Assembly: GCF_900240245.1 (NCBI RefSeq)
Contig: NZ_OESQ01000001.1
Span: 3,002,786-3,054,911, forward strand
Direction: 5' to 3'
Length of the DNA: 52,126 nt
Source of the DNA: Lachnoclostridium edouardi
Lineage (GTDB): Bacteria > Bacillota > Clostridia > Lachnospirales > Lachnospiraceae
Shown here piece after piece: positions 35,565-44,536 of this stretch (position 1 is its first letter; every line of letters begins with the position of its first letter). Below the pieces are notes generated by a model. That model ran no database searches. It was not told the origin of the DNA and saw only the letters and a list, made by a program, of their open reading frames with translations. Made by a program: the position numbers and the translations under genes.

Positions 35565-36662
35565 TTATACATTAAAACGGAATAAAATCACATCTCCGTC
35601 TTTTACTACATATTCCTTGCCCTCCAGGCGCACCAGCCCCTTTTCCTTTGCGGCAGTATAGGTTTTGCAGTCTAAAAGATCCTGATAATTTACAACCTCG
35701 GCGCGGATAAAGCCTCTTTCAAAATCGCTGTGGATTTTGCCTGCCGCCTGAGGCGCTTTAGTGCCTTTTGTAATAGTCCAGGCTCTTGTTTCCTTCTCGC
35801 CGGCAGTAAGATAGCTGAGAAGCCCTAAAAGACTGTAGCTGGCGGCAATTAATTTTTCCAGGCCGGATTCTGTAAGGCCAAGATCCTCTAAAAACATTTT
35901 CTTTTCATCATCATCCAACTCGGCTATTTCCTGCTCAATCTGAGCGCAGATCACAAACACCTCGCAGCCGTTTAAAGCTGCAAAATCTCTTACCTTAGAT
36001 ACATATTCATTGGAAGCCCCGTCGTCGGCCAAATCGTCTTCGCATACATTGGCTGCGAAAATAACCGGCTTGTCAGTCAGCAGGTTCAAAGAGGCTACAA
36101 ATGCAGCGCTGTCATCATCAGCCAGCTCATAGCTTTTAGCCAGATTTCCCTCCTCCAAATGAGCCTGAAGCTCTTTTAAAATTACCAGCTCCTTAGCTAA
36201 AGCCTTGTCATTGTTAGCCGCCCGGGCTGTTTTGGAGATGCGGCGCTCTAAAATCTCCAGATCAGAGAAAATCAGCTCCAGATTGATAGTCTCAATATCT
36301 CTTAAAGGATCTACGCTGCCGTCTACGTGCACAACATTAGGATCATCAAAACAGCGGACAACATGGACAATGGCGTCTACCTCTCTAATATTGGAGAGAA
36401 ACTGGTTGCCAAGTCCCTCGCCTTTAGAAGCCCCCTTAACCAGACCTGCAATATCCACAAACTCAATAACAGCCGGAGTGATTTTTTCAGAATGATAAAG
36501 GTCAGACAGCAGCTTCAGCCTTTCATCAGGCACAGGCACTACGCCTACGTTAGGGTCGATAGTACAGAATGGGTAATTGGCAGATTCGGCGCCTGCCTTT
36601 GTAAGTGAATTAAAAAGGGTACTTTTGCCTACATTAGGCAGGCCTACGATACCTAATTTCAT
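35565..36662 (-). CDS. ychF: YchF, redox-regulated ribosome-binding ATPase
   Basis: 365 residues, Obg-family. The P-loop GLPNVGKST lies at 7-15, the G2/G3 region is [21 protein letters not shown] (shown as its core [16 protein letters not shown]), and the TGS domain closes the protein. Members prefer ATP over GTP and bind ribosomes. The start was set at MKLGIVG because AGGAAGG lies about 10 bases before it; the longer frame starts in leader DNA. It is a single-gene unit on the reverse strand with its own promoter. Confidence 0.96.
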   Translation of the reverse strand: MKLGIVGLPNVGKSTLFNSLTKAGAESANYPFCTIDPNVGVVPVPDERLKLLSDLYHSEKITPAVIEFVDIAGLVKGASKGEGLGNQFLSNIREVDAIVHVVRCFDDPNVVHVDGSVDPLRDIETINLELIFSDLEILERRISKTARAANNDKALAKELVILKELQAHLEEGNLAKSYELADDDSAAFVASLNLLTDKPVIFAANVCEDDLADDGASNEYVSKVRDFAALNGCEVFVICAQIEQEIAELDDDEKKMFLEDLGLTESGLEKLIAASYSLLGLLSYLTAGEKETRAWTITKGTKAPQAAGKIHSDFERGFIRAEVVNYQDLLDCKTYTAAKEKGLVRLEGKEYVVKDGDVILFRFNV

Positions 36663-36721
36663 AATTGAATACCTTCCTATTTCATAACTTTTCATTTTTC
36701 AAAATATTTTTACGATAGCTA

Positions 36722-36750
36722 ATTATACGATACTTTTACCATAAATGCAA
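36722..36750 (-). promoter_or_regulatory. ychF promoter
   Basis: On the minus strand TTGCAT (36750-36745), 17 bases, TATAAT (36727-36722), about 60 bases before the ychF start. Confidence 0.75.
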
Positions 36751-36894
36751 CGGGAAGCAGGGGCGCATCCTGACATCTGCGGGAGGATTTTGTAATTTTA
36801 TTGGAAAATTTTTCCATTTTGAAAGAAAAATAAGAAAAGAGCGCATTTAATAGTCTGGAATTTATGGGAATTTTTTGGTAATATTGCCTGCTCA

Positions 36895-36901
36895 TGTCGA
36901 A
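36895..36901 (+). promoter_or_regulatory. Possible Spo0A box (TGTCGAA)
   Basis: An exact match to the 0A box consensus TGNCGAA, 30 bases upstream of the lgt -35. Such 7-mers occur by chance; the Spo0E-like gene in the same transcript makes it worth noting. Confidence 0.25.
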
Positions 36902-36930
36902 ATTCAGAAGAAGGTGTCGTCCGAAATTGT

Positions 36931-36959
36931 TTGATCTTTGTCCGTTTTCGGAGTACAAT
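36931..36959 (+). promoter_or_regulatory. lgt promoter
   Basis: TTGATC (36931-36936), 17 bases, TACAAT (36954-36959), 33 bases before the start codon. Confidence 0.7.
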
Positions 36960-36991
36960 AAAGAAAACCACGAAAGGAGAATACAGTAATT

Positions 36992-37867
36992 ATGCAACAG
37001 GGAGCTGACTTGAGTTTCGTGAATCTGGGAATCACCATTGAGCATTTACGAAACAGTATCTCCATTTTTGGATTCCGTATTGCCTATTACGGAATTATTA
37101 TTGGGATAGGTATGCTGGCAGGAATATGGGTAGCCCGGCAGGATGCCAAAAGAAGAGGGCAGGATCCTGAAATATATTTGGACTTTGCACTTTACGCCAT
37201 ATTCTTTTCAATTATAGGTGCAAGATTGTACTATGTAATATTTGCCTGGGATTCCTACAAAGATAATCTGATACAGGTTTTTAATCTGAGAGGAGGAGGG
37301 CTGGCTATATACGGCGGCGTCATAGGAGCAGTGGCAACCTTAATTGTGTACACCAGAATTAAGAAGCTGTCTTTTTTGTCCATGGCGGACACAGGCTGCC
37401 TGGGCCTGATTACCGGACAGATTATTGGCAGATGGGGCAACTTTTTTAACTGTGAAGCATTTGGCGGTTATACAGAAAGCCTGCTGGCTATGAGAATCAA
37501 AAAAAGTATTGTAAATCCCAGTATGATATCTCAGGATCTTCTGCAGAATCTGATTGTGGAAAACGGGGTGGAATACATACAGGTGCACCCTACATTTTTG
37601 TACGAATCACTGTGGAACCTGGGAATTTTATTATTTATGCTGTGGTACAGAAAAAGAAAGAAATTTGACGGAGAGATGCTTTGTATCTATTTAATGGGAT
37701 ATGGAATTGGAAGAACATGGATAGAGGGACTTCGTACAGATCAGCTGATCTTTTTCGGCACAGGTATTCCTGTGTCACAGGCGCTGTCTATGCTGCTGGT
37801 TCTTGGAGCAGGGGCGTTCCTGGTATTTAACTATATGAAGATAAGGAAAAGTACAAAAGGAGCATAA
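36992..37867 (+). CDS. lgt: Prolipoprotein diacylglyceryl transferase
   Basis: 291 residues with about seven membrane helices. The family signature GRWGNFFNCEAFG is intact, as are the GGGLAIYGG loop and the late HPTFLYESLWN and GRTWIEGLRTDQ segments. Lgt attaches diacylglycerol to the lipobox cysteine of prelipoproteins such as the metal-binding lipoprotein encoded at 14369. Position 107 is Tyr where Escherichia coli has His103, a change that I believe occurs in related Clostridia. GAAAGGAG precedes the start. The small Spo0E-like gene follows two bases after the stop. Confidence 0.95.
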   Translation: MQQGADLSFVNLGITIEHLRNSISIFGFRIAYYGIIIGIGMLAGIWVARQDAKRRGQDPEIYLDFALYAIFFSIIGARLYYVIFAWDSYKDNLIQVFNLRGGGLAIYGGVIGAVATLIVYTRIKKLSFLSMADTGCLGLITGQIIGRWGNFFNCEAFGGYTESLLAMRIKKSIVNPSMISQDLLQNLIVENGVEYIQVHPTFLYESLWNLGILLFMLWYRKRKKFDGEMLCIYLMGYGIGRTWIEGLRTDQLIFFGTGIPVSQALSMLLVLGAGAFLVFNYMKIRKSTKGA

Positions 37868-37869
37868 TA

Positions 37870-38025
37870 ATGATAAAATCCAAAGAGGAATTAATGCGTA
37901 AAATTGAGGAGGCCAGAACGGTCCTGAATAAAAGCATTGATGAAAATGCCAAATATGAGGAAATTTATACAAACAGTATGAAACTGGATACATTAATTGA
38001 GCAGTATATTGTAGCGGGTTATTAA
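37870..38025 (+). CDS. Spo0E-like small sporulation phosphatase
   Basis: 51 residues. The protein has two helices: SKEELMRKIEEARTVLNKSI, then NSMKLDTLIEQY. The S-x-x-LD-x-LI-x-x-Y segment matches the SQELD motif of Spo0E-family aspartyl phosphatases, which dephosphorylate Spo0A-P and delay sporulation. Here the motif is S-M-K-L-D, a slightly degenerate form. AAGGAG lies 7 bases before ATG, and the gene starts two bases after lgt, so it is co-transcribed with it. The stop codon lies within a dispersed repeat. Confidence 0.65.
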   Translation: MIKSKEELMRKIEEARTVLNKSIDENAKYEEIYTNSMKLDTLIEQYIVAGY

Positions 38026-38096
38026 AAATAGTTGAGCACAAAGCGCGAAACTATTTGTTACCCAAAGTTCGCGATAACGAAGTTTAGGGTTCCCGG
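38024..38096 (+). repeat. Dispersed intergenic repeat, copy B
   Basis: Starting in the Spo0E-like stop codon, AAAAATAGTTGAGCAC pairs partly with GCGCGAAACTATTT, then TTACCCAAAG and an inner TTCGCGATAACGAA, ending GGTTCCCG. The second half matches the copy on the minus strand at 10072-10151; the first half matches 11553-11593. Confidence 0.7.
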
Positions 38097-38180
38097 AGAT
38101 AAAAAATACTAAAGCTGGTGAAAAATCTGGCAAACTATTTTTCATGTATCGCACATAAGTGCTCATAACAATAAAAAAAC

Positions 38181-38243
38181 AAGAGTAGGCAACAAGTAAG
38201 CGGCTTTGGCTGTATTTATTTGTTGCCCACTCTTATTTTTTTT
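38181..38243 (+). terminator. Intrinsic terminator before mraZ
   Basis: AAGAGTAGGCAACAA (38181-38195) pairs with TTGTTGCCCACTCTT (38220-38234) with one or two mismatches, followed by ATTTTTTTTT. It ends the lgt-Spo0E transcript. Confidence 0.85.
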
Positions 38244-38265
38244 GTAAGATTACCTTAAAAAAAAC

Positions 38266-38294
38266 TTGCCATTTCCATACAAATGTACTACTAT
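38266..38294 (+). promoter_or_regulatory. dcw cluster promoter (mraZ)
   Basis: TTGCCA (38266-38271), 17 bases, TACTAT (38289-38294), immediately followed by the MraZ-box repeats, so a bound MraZ would sit on the transcription start. Confidence 0.6.
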
Positions 38295-38300
38295 TATAGT

Positions 38301-38350
38301 ACAAGTGGTAGAAAGTGGAGCAAAGTGGTACAAAATGGGGATCATGTGGA
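38301..38350 (+). promoter_or_regulatory. MraZ-box array: five GTGG-type repeats at 10-bp spacing
   Basis: GTGG cores at 38305, 38315 and 38325, ATGG at 38335 and GTGG at 38345 are exactly 10 bases apart; the middle units read AAAGTGG or AAAATGG. MraZ is known to bind short GTG-type direct repeats in front of its own operon (TGGG-type in Escherichia coli, AAAGTG-type in Mycoplasma). Placement and spacing fit autoregulation. Confidence 0.85.
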
Positions 38351-38374
38351 GTGATTGTACAGTAGGTGATTAAT

Positions 38375-38800
38375 ATGTTCATGGGCGAATACAATCATAC
38401 AGTTGATGTGAAGGGACGGTTAATTGTTCCTTCCCGTTTTAGAGAACAGCTTGGAGAGGAATTCGTGATTACGAAAGGACTAGATGGCTGTTTATTTGTG
38501 TATGATAATACAGAGTGGAAAGCCCTGGAGGAAAAACTGCACGCCCTTCCCCTGACCAATGCCAATGCCAGAAAGGTTACAAGATTTTTCCTGGCAGGCG
38601 CTACTGCCTGTGAGGTGGACAAGCAGGGAAGGATTCTGCTTCCCGCCGTACTCCGGGAATTTGCAGGAATTGAAAAGGAAGCTGTGTTAGTAGGCGTAGG
38701 CAGCCGAATTGAAATTTGGAGCAAAGATACCTGGAATAAGATGAATACATATGACGATATGGAAGAAATTGCTGAAAGTATGGAGGGTCTTGGAATTTGA
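38375..38800 (+). CDS. mraZ: Transcriptional regulator MraZ
   Basis: 141 residues from ATG 38375 ([15 protein letters not shown] is the usual opening; an upstream GTG at 38366 lies in the ribosome site). Two AbrB-like repeats are visible, each with a D-x-K/Q-G-R element: [14 protein letters not shown] and [14 protein letters not shown]. MraZ forms a ring and regulates the dcw operon through the boxes just upstream. Its stop overlaps the rsmH start. Confidence 0.96.
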   Translation: MFMGEYNHTVDVKGRLIVPSRFREQLGEEFVITKGLDGCLFVYDNTEWKALEEKLHALPLTNANARKVTRFFLAGATACEVDKQGRILLPAVLREFAGIEKEAVLVGVGSRIEIWSKDTWNKMNTYDDMEEIAESMEGLGI

Positions 38801-39738
38801 TATTTGAGCATAAATCAGTTCTGTTAAAAGAAACCGTTGACGGTCTGAAGGTAAAGCCGGAGGGAATTTATGTGGACGGGACCCTGGGAGGCGGAGGACA
38901 TGCCTTTCAAGTATGTCAGCAGTTAGGAGAATACGGAAGATTTGTAGGGATTGACCAGGATGAAGCCGCTATTTGCGCCGCATCCAGCCGTCTCTGCCAA
39001 TTTGGAGATAAAGTGACAATCGTAAGAGATAATTACGAAAATGTCAAAAAAGTACTGGAAGATTTAAAAATTGAAAAGGTGGACGGTATTTGTCTGGATC
39101 TGGGGGTTTCATCATACCAGTTAGATACAGCTGAAAGAGGCTTTTCTTACAGGGAGGATGCTCCTTTGGATATGCGCATGGACCAGAGACAGCTGCAGAC
39201 AGCTGCAGATATTGTAAACACCTACAGCGAAATGGAGCTTTACCGGATTATCCGGGATTATGGAGAAGACAAATTCGCAAAAAATATTGCCAAACACATT
39301 GTAAAAGCAAGAGAAGAAAAGGAAATTCAGACTACGGGAGAGTTGTCTGAAATTATTAAAAGAGCAATACCGGCTAAAATCAGAGCCACAGGCGGACATC
39401 CAGCCAAACAGACCTTTCAGGCCATTAGAATTGAATTAAACCATGAATTAGATGTGTTGAAACGTTCTATTGATACTATGATTGATCTTCTGAATCCAGG
39501 AGGCCGTCTGGCAATTATTACTTTTCATTCTCTGGAAGACAGAATCGTAAAAAAAGGGTTTAGGGACAATGAAAATCCTTGTATCTGTCCTCCTGATTTT
39601 CCGGTGTGCATGTGCAAAAGAGTAAGCAAGGGAAGGGTAGTAACCAGAAAACCTGTACTTCCGGGAGCAGAAGAACTGAAGGAAAACAGCAGGGCTAAAA
39701 GCGCCAAGCTTCGCGTATTTGAAAAAGGAGAAGCATAA
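38797..39738 (+). CDS. rsmH: 16S rRNA (cytosine-1402-N4) methyltransferase
   Basis: 313 residues. The opening [18 protein letters not shown] loop [26 protein letters not shown] and the late [10 protein letters not shown] are standard. The start is TTG at 38797, overlapping the mraZ stop; GGAGGG lies about 9 bases upstream, and no ATG exists before the first conserved residue. It modifies the ribosomal P site. It is the second gene of the dcw transcript. Confidence 0.95.
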   Translation: MIFEHKSVLLKETVDGLKVKPEGIYVDGTLGGGGHAFQVCQQLGEYGRFVGIDQDEAAICAASSRLCQFGDKVTIVRDNYENVKKVLEDLKIEKVDGICLDLGVSSYQLDTAERGFSYREDAPLDMRMDQRQLQTAADIVNTYSEMELYRIIRDYGEDKFAKNIAKHIVKAREEKEIQTTGELSEIIKRAIPAKIRATGGHPAKQTFQAIRIELNHELDVLKRSIDTMIDLLNPGGRLAIITFHSLEDRIVKKGFRDNENPCICPPDFPVCMCKRVSKGRVVTRKPVLPGAEELKENSRAKSAKLRVFEKGEA

Positions 39739-39767
39739 AGGGATAGGCAAGAAAGGAGAGGAAAGGC

Positions 39768-40265
39768 ATGGCTGTAAGGAAAAGAGCTGTGGGAAAAAGA
39801 CGGCCAGTACAGTTAGAATATACTGTATACGGCAATACGGCCCGTCAGTTAAAGCCGGCGGAAAGACCAGAACGCCGCCTTCCAAATGAAAAGCAATACA
39901 GAAGAGTAAAACAGCGCGTAAGAAGAAATCAGGAGCGGGCTCTTTTTATGGACCTGCCTTACGTAGTAATATTAACAGTGGCAGCTATTTGCGCCCTGGC
40001 GATCTGTGTAAATTATCTTCATATGCAGACTGCTTTAAACACTCAGGTTTCCAGGATTGAAGAGATGGAGCAGGAGCTGGAAATGAAAAAAGCGGAAAAT
40101 GATGCATTGGAGACCACTATAAACACATCAGTGGATTTAGACTATGTATACAAGGTGGCCACAGAAGAGTTAGGCATGGTATATGCAGGAAAAAATCAAG
40201 TACTTTTATATGATAATACAGAAAGTGAGTATATAAGGCAGAATGAGGACATCCCAAAACAGTAG
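39768..40265 (+). CDS. ftsL: FtsL-like septum protein
   Basis: 165 residues in a classic FtsL layout: a basic cytoplasmic N-terminus (about 60 residues), one membrane helix (YVVILTVAAICALAICVNYL), then a coiled coil with EEMEQELEMKKAENDALE and a short tail. Sequence similarity to FtsL is always weak, so the call rests on topology, size and position between rsmH and a PBP gene. It would join FtsQ/DivIB at the septum. The last 23 bases overlap the following PBP gene. Confidence 0.85.
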   Translation: MAVRKRAVGKRRPVQLEYTVYGNTARQLKPAERPERRLPNEKQYRRVKQRVRRNQERALFMDLPYVVILTVAAICALAICVNYLHMQTALNTQVSRIEEMEQELEMKKAENDALETTINTSVDLDYVYKVATEELGMVYAGKNQVLLYDNTESEYIRQNEDIPKQ

Positions 40266-42447
40266 ACCAAAAGGGAAAGAGGGCCGTCAAAACCAAAATA
40301 ATCACGGAAAAAAAGTTTTTGAAAAATATATGCAGGAAAAGCTGGCGGTCACCGTTTTGATGATTACGCTGGCTTTGTTACTATTAGTTGTGGTTTTGTA
40401 CGGCATTATTAAGGACAATAAAGAAGACTATACCCAGATTGTATTAAATCAGCATTCCTCCTATGACAGCAGATCCATTGCTTACAGAAGAGGAGACATA
40501 GTAGACAGAAACGGTACGTATCTGGCCACCAGCAATAAGGTGTACACTTTAATTATAGATGCCAGAATGATTATGTCAGGCCTGGACGAGGAGACTATGA
40601 CAAACAAATATTTAGACTCCACAGTGTCCGCCTTATCCACAGTTTTTGGCTATGACAGACAGGAACTGACTCAGCTGATTCAGGAAAACAGCGACAACCC
40701 CTATATCCGCTATGCAAGAGAGATCAGCAATGAGCAGAAACAGGAGTTTGAACAGCTGACAGCTGATATGAACAAAGAATATCAGGACAATAAAAGTAAC
40801 GCCAGGGTAAAGGGAATATGGTTTGAGGATGAATATAAAAGATTTTATCCAAATAACAGCCTGGCCTGCAGCGTTATCGGCTTTGCCTCTGGAGACGGTT
40901 CAGAGGGAAACGGAGGAATCGAGCAGTATTACAACAGTACTTTAACAGGGACAAACGGAAGAGAGTACGGGTATTTGAATGATGAATCCAACCTGGAAAC
41001 GGTAATTAAACCGGCTATTAACGGAAACACCATTGTGTCTACTATTGACGTAAATGTACAGAAAGTAGTAGAAAAATATATTAATGAATGGGAGACAAAT
41101 ACAGGATCCAAAAATATGGGAGTCATAGCCATGAACCCACAGAACGGGGAAATTCTGGCTATGGCCTCCAGCCGTGTATTTGATTTAAATAACCCAAGAG
41201 ACCTGACCGGGATTTATACTGCAGAGGAGCTGGCCGGCATGAGCCAGGAGGAGCAGTCTGACGCCTGGTACAGTCTTTGGAGAAACTACTGCGTCAGCGA
41301 TTCCTATGAGCCAGGTTCTCCTTCTAAAATTTTTACTATTGCCTCAGCTATGGAAGAGGGAGTAATTTCCGGGGGAGAAACCTTTAACTGCGACGGCTAC
41401 CAGGAGATAGGAGGCTACAAAATCAAATGTGTAAACCGTATGGGTCACGGGATGCTTACTGTGGCAGAAAGTCTGATGGTATCCTGCAATGATGTTATGA
41501 TGCAGATTGCAACTAAAGAAGGGAAAAATAATTTTTATAAATATTACAATTTATTTGGATTTGGACAGAAAACAGGAATAGACCTGCCGGGAGAGGCGGA
41601 CACGTCTTCATTGGGATATACGGCGGAGACAGCCGGCCCTACCGACCTGGCCACCAACTCATTTGGACAAAGCTACAACTGTACAATGGTGCAGATGGCG
41701 GCGGCATATGCTTCCGTGCTAAACGGAGGTTCCTATTACACTCCCCACGTAGTAAAACAGATTGTCAATGAACAGGGATCTGTGGTGAAAAAGGTGGAGC
41801 CGGAGCTGGTAAGAGAAACTGTTTCCCAAAGCACCAGCAATTTTATTAAGGACGCTTTATTCCAGACTGTATACGGAGAAAAGGGAACTGGAAAAGCGGC
41901 CCAGGTGGAGGGGTATGAACTGGGAGGAAAAACGGGAACAGCGGAAAAAATTCCCCGCCGTCAGGGAAATTACGTAGTATCCTTTATAGGCTTTGCTCCT
42001 ATTGAAAAGCCTCAGGTTCTGCTGTACGTTGTAATCGACGAGCCTCACGTAGAAAGCCAGGCTCACAGCTCTTACGCTTCAGAAGTATTCGCAAAAATTA
42101 TGAAGGAAATACTGCCTTACTTAAATGTATTTCCTGCTACGGACATAGAGGACAGCCAGGATGGCAGTCAGTCCCAGCTGCCTGTGGAGGAAGGCGTCAG
42201 CGCGCCTGAAGCTCCAGAAGAAGAGCAGGATGAGGAAACTCAGCCTGAGCAGTCATATGCAGACGAAGAGTTTATACCAGACGGAGAGGACTTAGACAAT
42301 GGAATTCCTGATAATCTTCCGGGAGACGGACAGGAAACTTCTGGCTCAGAAAATGAAAGCCATCAGGAAAGCAGTTTAGCCGAAACCTCCTCCTCTGAAA
42401 ATGAAACCACAGCTGCAGCAACAGAGGTCTCAGGCGGAGCCACATAA
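40243..42447 (+). CDS. Class B penicillin-binding protein with an acidic C-terminal tail
   Basis: 734 residues. A single N-terminal membrane helix (VTVLMITLALLLLVVVLYG) and a dimerisation domain precede the transpeptidase: S359-P-S-K362 (SxxK), S414-C-N (SxN) and K563-T-G-T (KTG). SPSK replaces the common STFK but retains the catalytic Ser and Lys. The last ~95 residues are a Glu/Asp/Ser/Gln-rich tail instead of PASTA domains. By position it is the FtsI/Pbp2B-type septal crosslinker. It overlaps ftsL and ends at a terminator. Confidence 0.93.
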   Translation: MRTSQNSRPKGKEGRQNQNNHGKKVFEKYMQEKLAVTVLMITLALLLLVVVLYGIIKDNKEDYTQIVLNQHSSYDSRSIAYRRGDIVDRNGTYLATSNKVYTLIIDARMIMSGLDEETMTNKYLDSTVSALSTVFGYDRQELTQLIQENSDNPYIRYAREISNEQKQEFEQLTADMNKEYQDNKSNARVKGIWFEDEYKRFYPNNSLACSVIGFASGDGSEGNGGIEQYYNSTLTGTNGREYGYLNDESNLETVIKPAINGNTIVSTIDVNVQKVVEKYINEWETNTGSKNMGVIAMNPQNGEILAMASSRVFDLNNPRDLTGIYTAEELAGMSQEEQSDAWYSLWRNYCVSDSYEPGSPSKIFTIASAMEEGVISGGETFNCDGYQEIGGYKIKCVNRMGHGMLTVAESLMVSCNDVMMQIATKEGKNNFYKYYNLFGFGQKTGIDLPGEADTSSLGYTAETAGPTDLATNSFGQSYNCTMVQMAAAYASVLNGGSYYTPHVVKQIVNEQGSVVKKVEPELVRETVSQSTSNFIKDALFQTVYGEKGTGKAAQVEGYELGGKTGTAEKIPRRQGNYVVSFIGFAPIEKPQVLLYVVIDEPHVESQAHSSYASEVFAKIMKEILPYLNVFPATDIEDSQDGSQSQLPVEEGVSAPEAPEEEQDEETQPEQSYADEEFIPDGEDLDNGIPDNLPGDGQETSGSENESHQESSLAETSSSENETTAAATEVSGGAT

Positions 42448-42472
42448 AATTATATAAAACAATATGAAAATG

Positions 42473-42518
42473 AAAAAGTGCGTCAGTTTAGGTTTTTATC
42501 TGGACCTGCGCACTTTTT
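42473..42518 (+). terminator. Intrinsic terminator between the two PBP genes
   Basis: AAAAAGTGCG (42473-42482) pairs with CGCACTTTTT (42509-42518) with an inner CAG/CTG-type stem. It separates the first dcw transcript from the second PBP gene, which has a likely promoter with TATAAC at 42626-42631 (TTGTTT at 42604-42609, 16 bases apart). Confidence 0.8.
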
Positions 42519-42654
42519 AAAATTTATGGAAACAGCTTAAATGGTCCGTCTCTGAAAGAATGTATTTTAAAGAGAAGGTACAGAAAAAATTCAGCCTGAC
42601 ATATTGTTTTAGGAAAAGCATATATTATAACAATCATGGTAGAAGGAGATTTAT

Positions 42655-44415
42655 ATGAATGAAAACAGGACCAGACACAGAGCCAGAACAGTGTTCCTGT
42701 GCGCAGCTCTTTCTCTTGCTATGGCTGTGCTTATGGGGAGGCTGTTTTTTCTTATGATATACAAGGCTGATTATTACAGCGCGAAAGCAGAACAGCTCCA
42801 TGAAAGAGAAAGAACAATTAAGGCTGCCAGAGGGCGGATTTTAGACGCCAATGGAACTGTAATCGCCACTAACAGAACAGTGTGTACAATTTCCGTTATT
42901 CATAATCAGATTACAGACCCGGATGAAGTGGTCCAGGTTTTAACAAAAGAGCTGGGGCTGAAAGAGGAGGATATAAGGAAAAAGGTGGATAAGTACAGCT
43001 CCAGGGAAATTATAAAAACAAATGTGGATAAATCAGTTGGAGATCAAATCAGATCTTATAAGTTAGACGGGGTAAAGGTGGACGAGGACTATAAGAGGTA
43101 TTATCCTTATGATTCTTTAGCCTCCAGGGTTTTGGGATTTACAGGCGGGGACAATCAGGGAATTATAGGTCTGGAGGTTCAGTACGAAAAATATTTAAAA
43201 GGCGAAAATGGGATGCTCCTTACCTTGGCTGACGCCGCCGGGGTGGAAATTAAAAATGCCGGGGAGGACAGAATAGAGCCTGTGCCAGGCAATGACCTTT
43301 ACATTAGTTTAGATGTAAACATACAAAAATATGCGGAGCAGGCGGCGGCTCAGGTAATGGAGAAAAAGGGGGCGAAGCGTGTTTCCGTCATAGTGATGAA
43401 TCCTCAAAACGGAGAAATTATGGCTATGGTGAATGTGCCGGAGTTTAATTTAAATGATCCCTTTACTTTGCCGGAGGGAAGTGTGGAGCCGGCTGATTCT
43501 AAGGAGAAACAGGAGCTTTTAAACCAAATGTGGAGAAACTACTGTATTAACGATACTTATGAACCAGGCTCTACATTTAAAATCGTTACTGCGGCGGCAG
43601 GTCTGGAGGCAGGAGTGGTGGGACTGGAAGACAGGTTTTCCTGCCCTGGATTTCGAGTGGTGGAGGACAGAAAAATCAGATGTCATAAAGTGGGAGGCCA
43701 TGGGGGAGAAAACTTTCTTCAGGGTATGATGAATTCCTGCAACCCGGTTTTAATTGACGTAGGCCAAAGGCTGGGCATTGATGAGTACTATAAATATTTC
43801 TGTCAGTTCGGCTTAAATGGAAAAACAGGAATAGATTTACCTGGAGAGGCGGGAACAATTATGCATAAAAAGGAAAATATGGGCCTTGTAGAGCTGGCTA
43901 CCGTGTCCTTTGGACAGTCTTTTCAGATTACCCCTATTCAGCTGATTACAACAGCCTCCTCTATTATAAACGGAGGCAAAAGAGTAACTCCCCACCTGGG
44001 AGTGGAGGTGAGAAGTGCAGACGGCTCCTGGATTCACAAATTTGATTATCCTTTAGGGGAACAGATAATATCTGAGGAAACCAGCCAGACCATGCGCTAT
44101 ATTTTAGAGCAGGTAGTGTCTGAGGGAAGCGGAAAAAAAGCGAAGCTGCCAGGGTACCGCATCGGAGGAAAAACAGCTACTTCTGAGAAGCTGCCCAGAA
44201 GCTTAAAAAAATATATTTCTTCTTTTGTAGGCTTTGCGCCTGCAGATAATCCTCAGGTAATTGCCTTAATAACCATAGATGAGCCTCAGGGAATTTATTA
44301 TGGAGGAACTATTGCAGCCCCTGTAATTGCTGATATTTTTGAGAATATTCTGCCTTATTTGGGAATAGAAGCAACAGAGGAAGAAACTGTCTCTGCTATC
44401 CCAATCAATGGTTGA
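42655..44415 (+). CDS. Class B penicillin-binding protein (SpoVD/FtsI type)
   Basis: 586 residues. An N-terminal helix (FLCAALSLAMAVLMGRLFFL) and the R-G-R-I-L-D dimerisation motif precede the transpeptidase domain: S306-T-F-K309, S361-C-N and K506-T-A-T. The third motif is KTAT rather than KTGT. GGKTATSEK is otherwise well aligned with the active-site strand. There is no PASTA domain. It may be the sporulation or septal partner of the upstream PBP. AGAAGGAG precedes the start and mraY follows with its own promoter. Confidence 0.92.
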   Translation: MNENRTRHRARTVFLCAALSLAMAVLMGRLFFLMIYKADYYSAKAEQLHERERTIKAARGRILDANGTVIATNRTVCTISVIHNQITDPDEVVQVLTKELGLKEEDIRKKVDKYSSREIIKTNVDKSVGDQIRSYKLDGVKVDEDYKRYYPYDSLASRVLGFTGGDNQGIIGLEVQYEKYLKGENGMLLTLADAAGVEIKNAGEDRIEPVPGNDLYISLDVNIQKYAEQAAAQVMEKKGAKRVSVIVMNPQNGEIMAMVNVPEFNLNDPFTLPEGSVEPADSKEKQELLNQMWRNYCINDTYEPGSTFKIVTAAAGLEAGVVGLEDRFSCPGFRVVEDRKIRCHKVGGHGGENFLQGMMNSCNPVLIDVGQRLGIDEYYKYFCQFGLNGKTGIDLPGEAGTIMHKKENMGLVELATVSFGQSFQITPIQLITTASSIINGGKRVTPHLGVEVRSADGSWIHKFDYPLGEQIISEETSQTMRYILEQVVSEGSGKKAKLPGYRIGGKTATSEKLPRSLKKYISSFVGFAPADNPQVIALITIDEPQGIYYGGTIAAPVIADIFENILPYLGIEATEEETVSAIPING

Positions 44416-44440
44416 TTATTCTTGAAAAAAGACGTATACT
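44412..44440 (+). promoter_or_regulatory. mraY promoter
   Basis: TTGATT (44412-44417), 17 bases, TATACT (44435-44440), about 97 bases before mraY. It overlaps the stop codon of the PBP gene. Confidence 0.7.
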
Positions 44441-44536
44441 ATTGACTATATGGCTTTCCGTGTGATAAGCTGGAAAACCGGCAAGTTGCAAAGCTCTGCC
44501 CGCAGCAGTGAATTACATAAAATAAAGAGGTGCGGT

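Larger units (their letters stand above)
36663..36991. other. Divergent promoter region between ychF and lgt
   Basis: Contains the ychF promoter (36722-36750, minus), a small GGAAAATTTTTCC palindrome near 36804-36816, a single TGTCGAA motif at 36895-36901 and the lgt promoter (36931-36959). No gene is seen. Confidence 0.7.

Noticed and set aside
38301..38350. Regular repeats considered as a CRISPR-like array
   Set aside because: Units are only 10 bases, with no spacers; they fit MraZ boxes.
40243..42447. SPSK in the first PBP as evidence of an inactive enzyme
   Set aside because: The SxxK serine and lysine, SxN and KTG are all present; only the middle residues differ.
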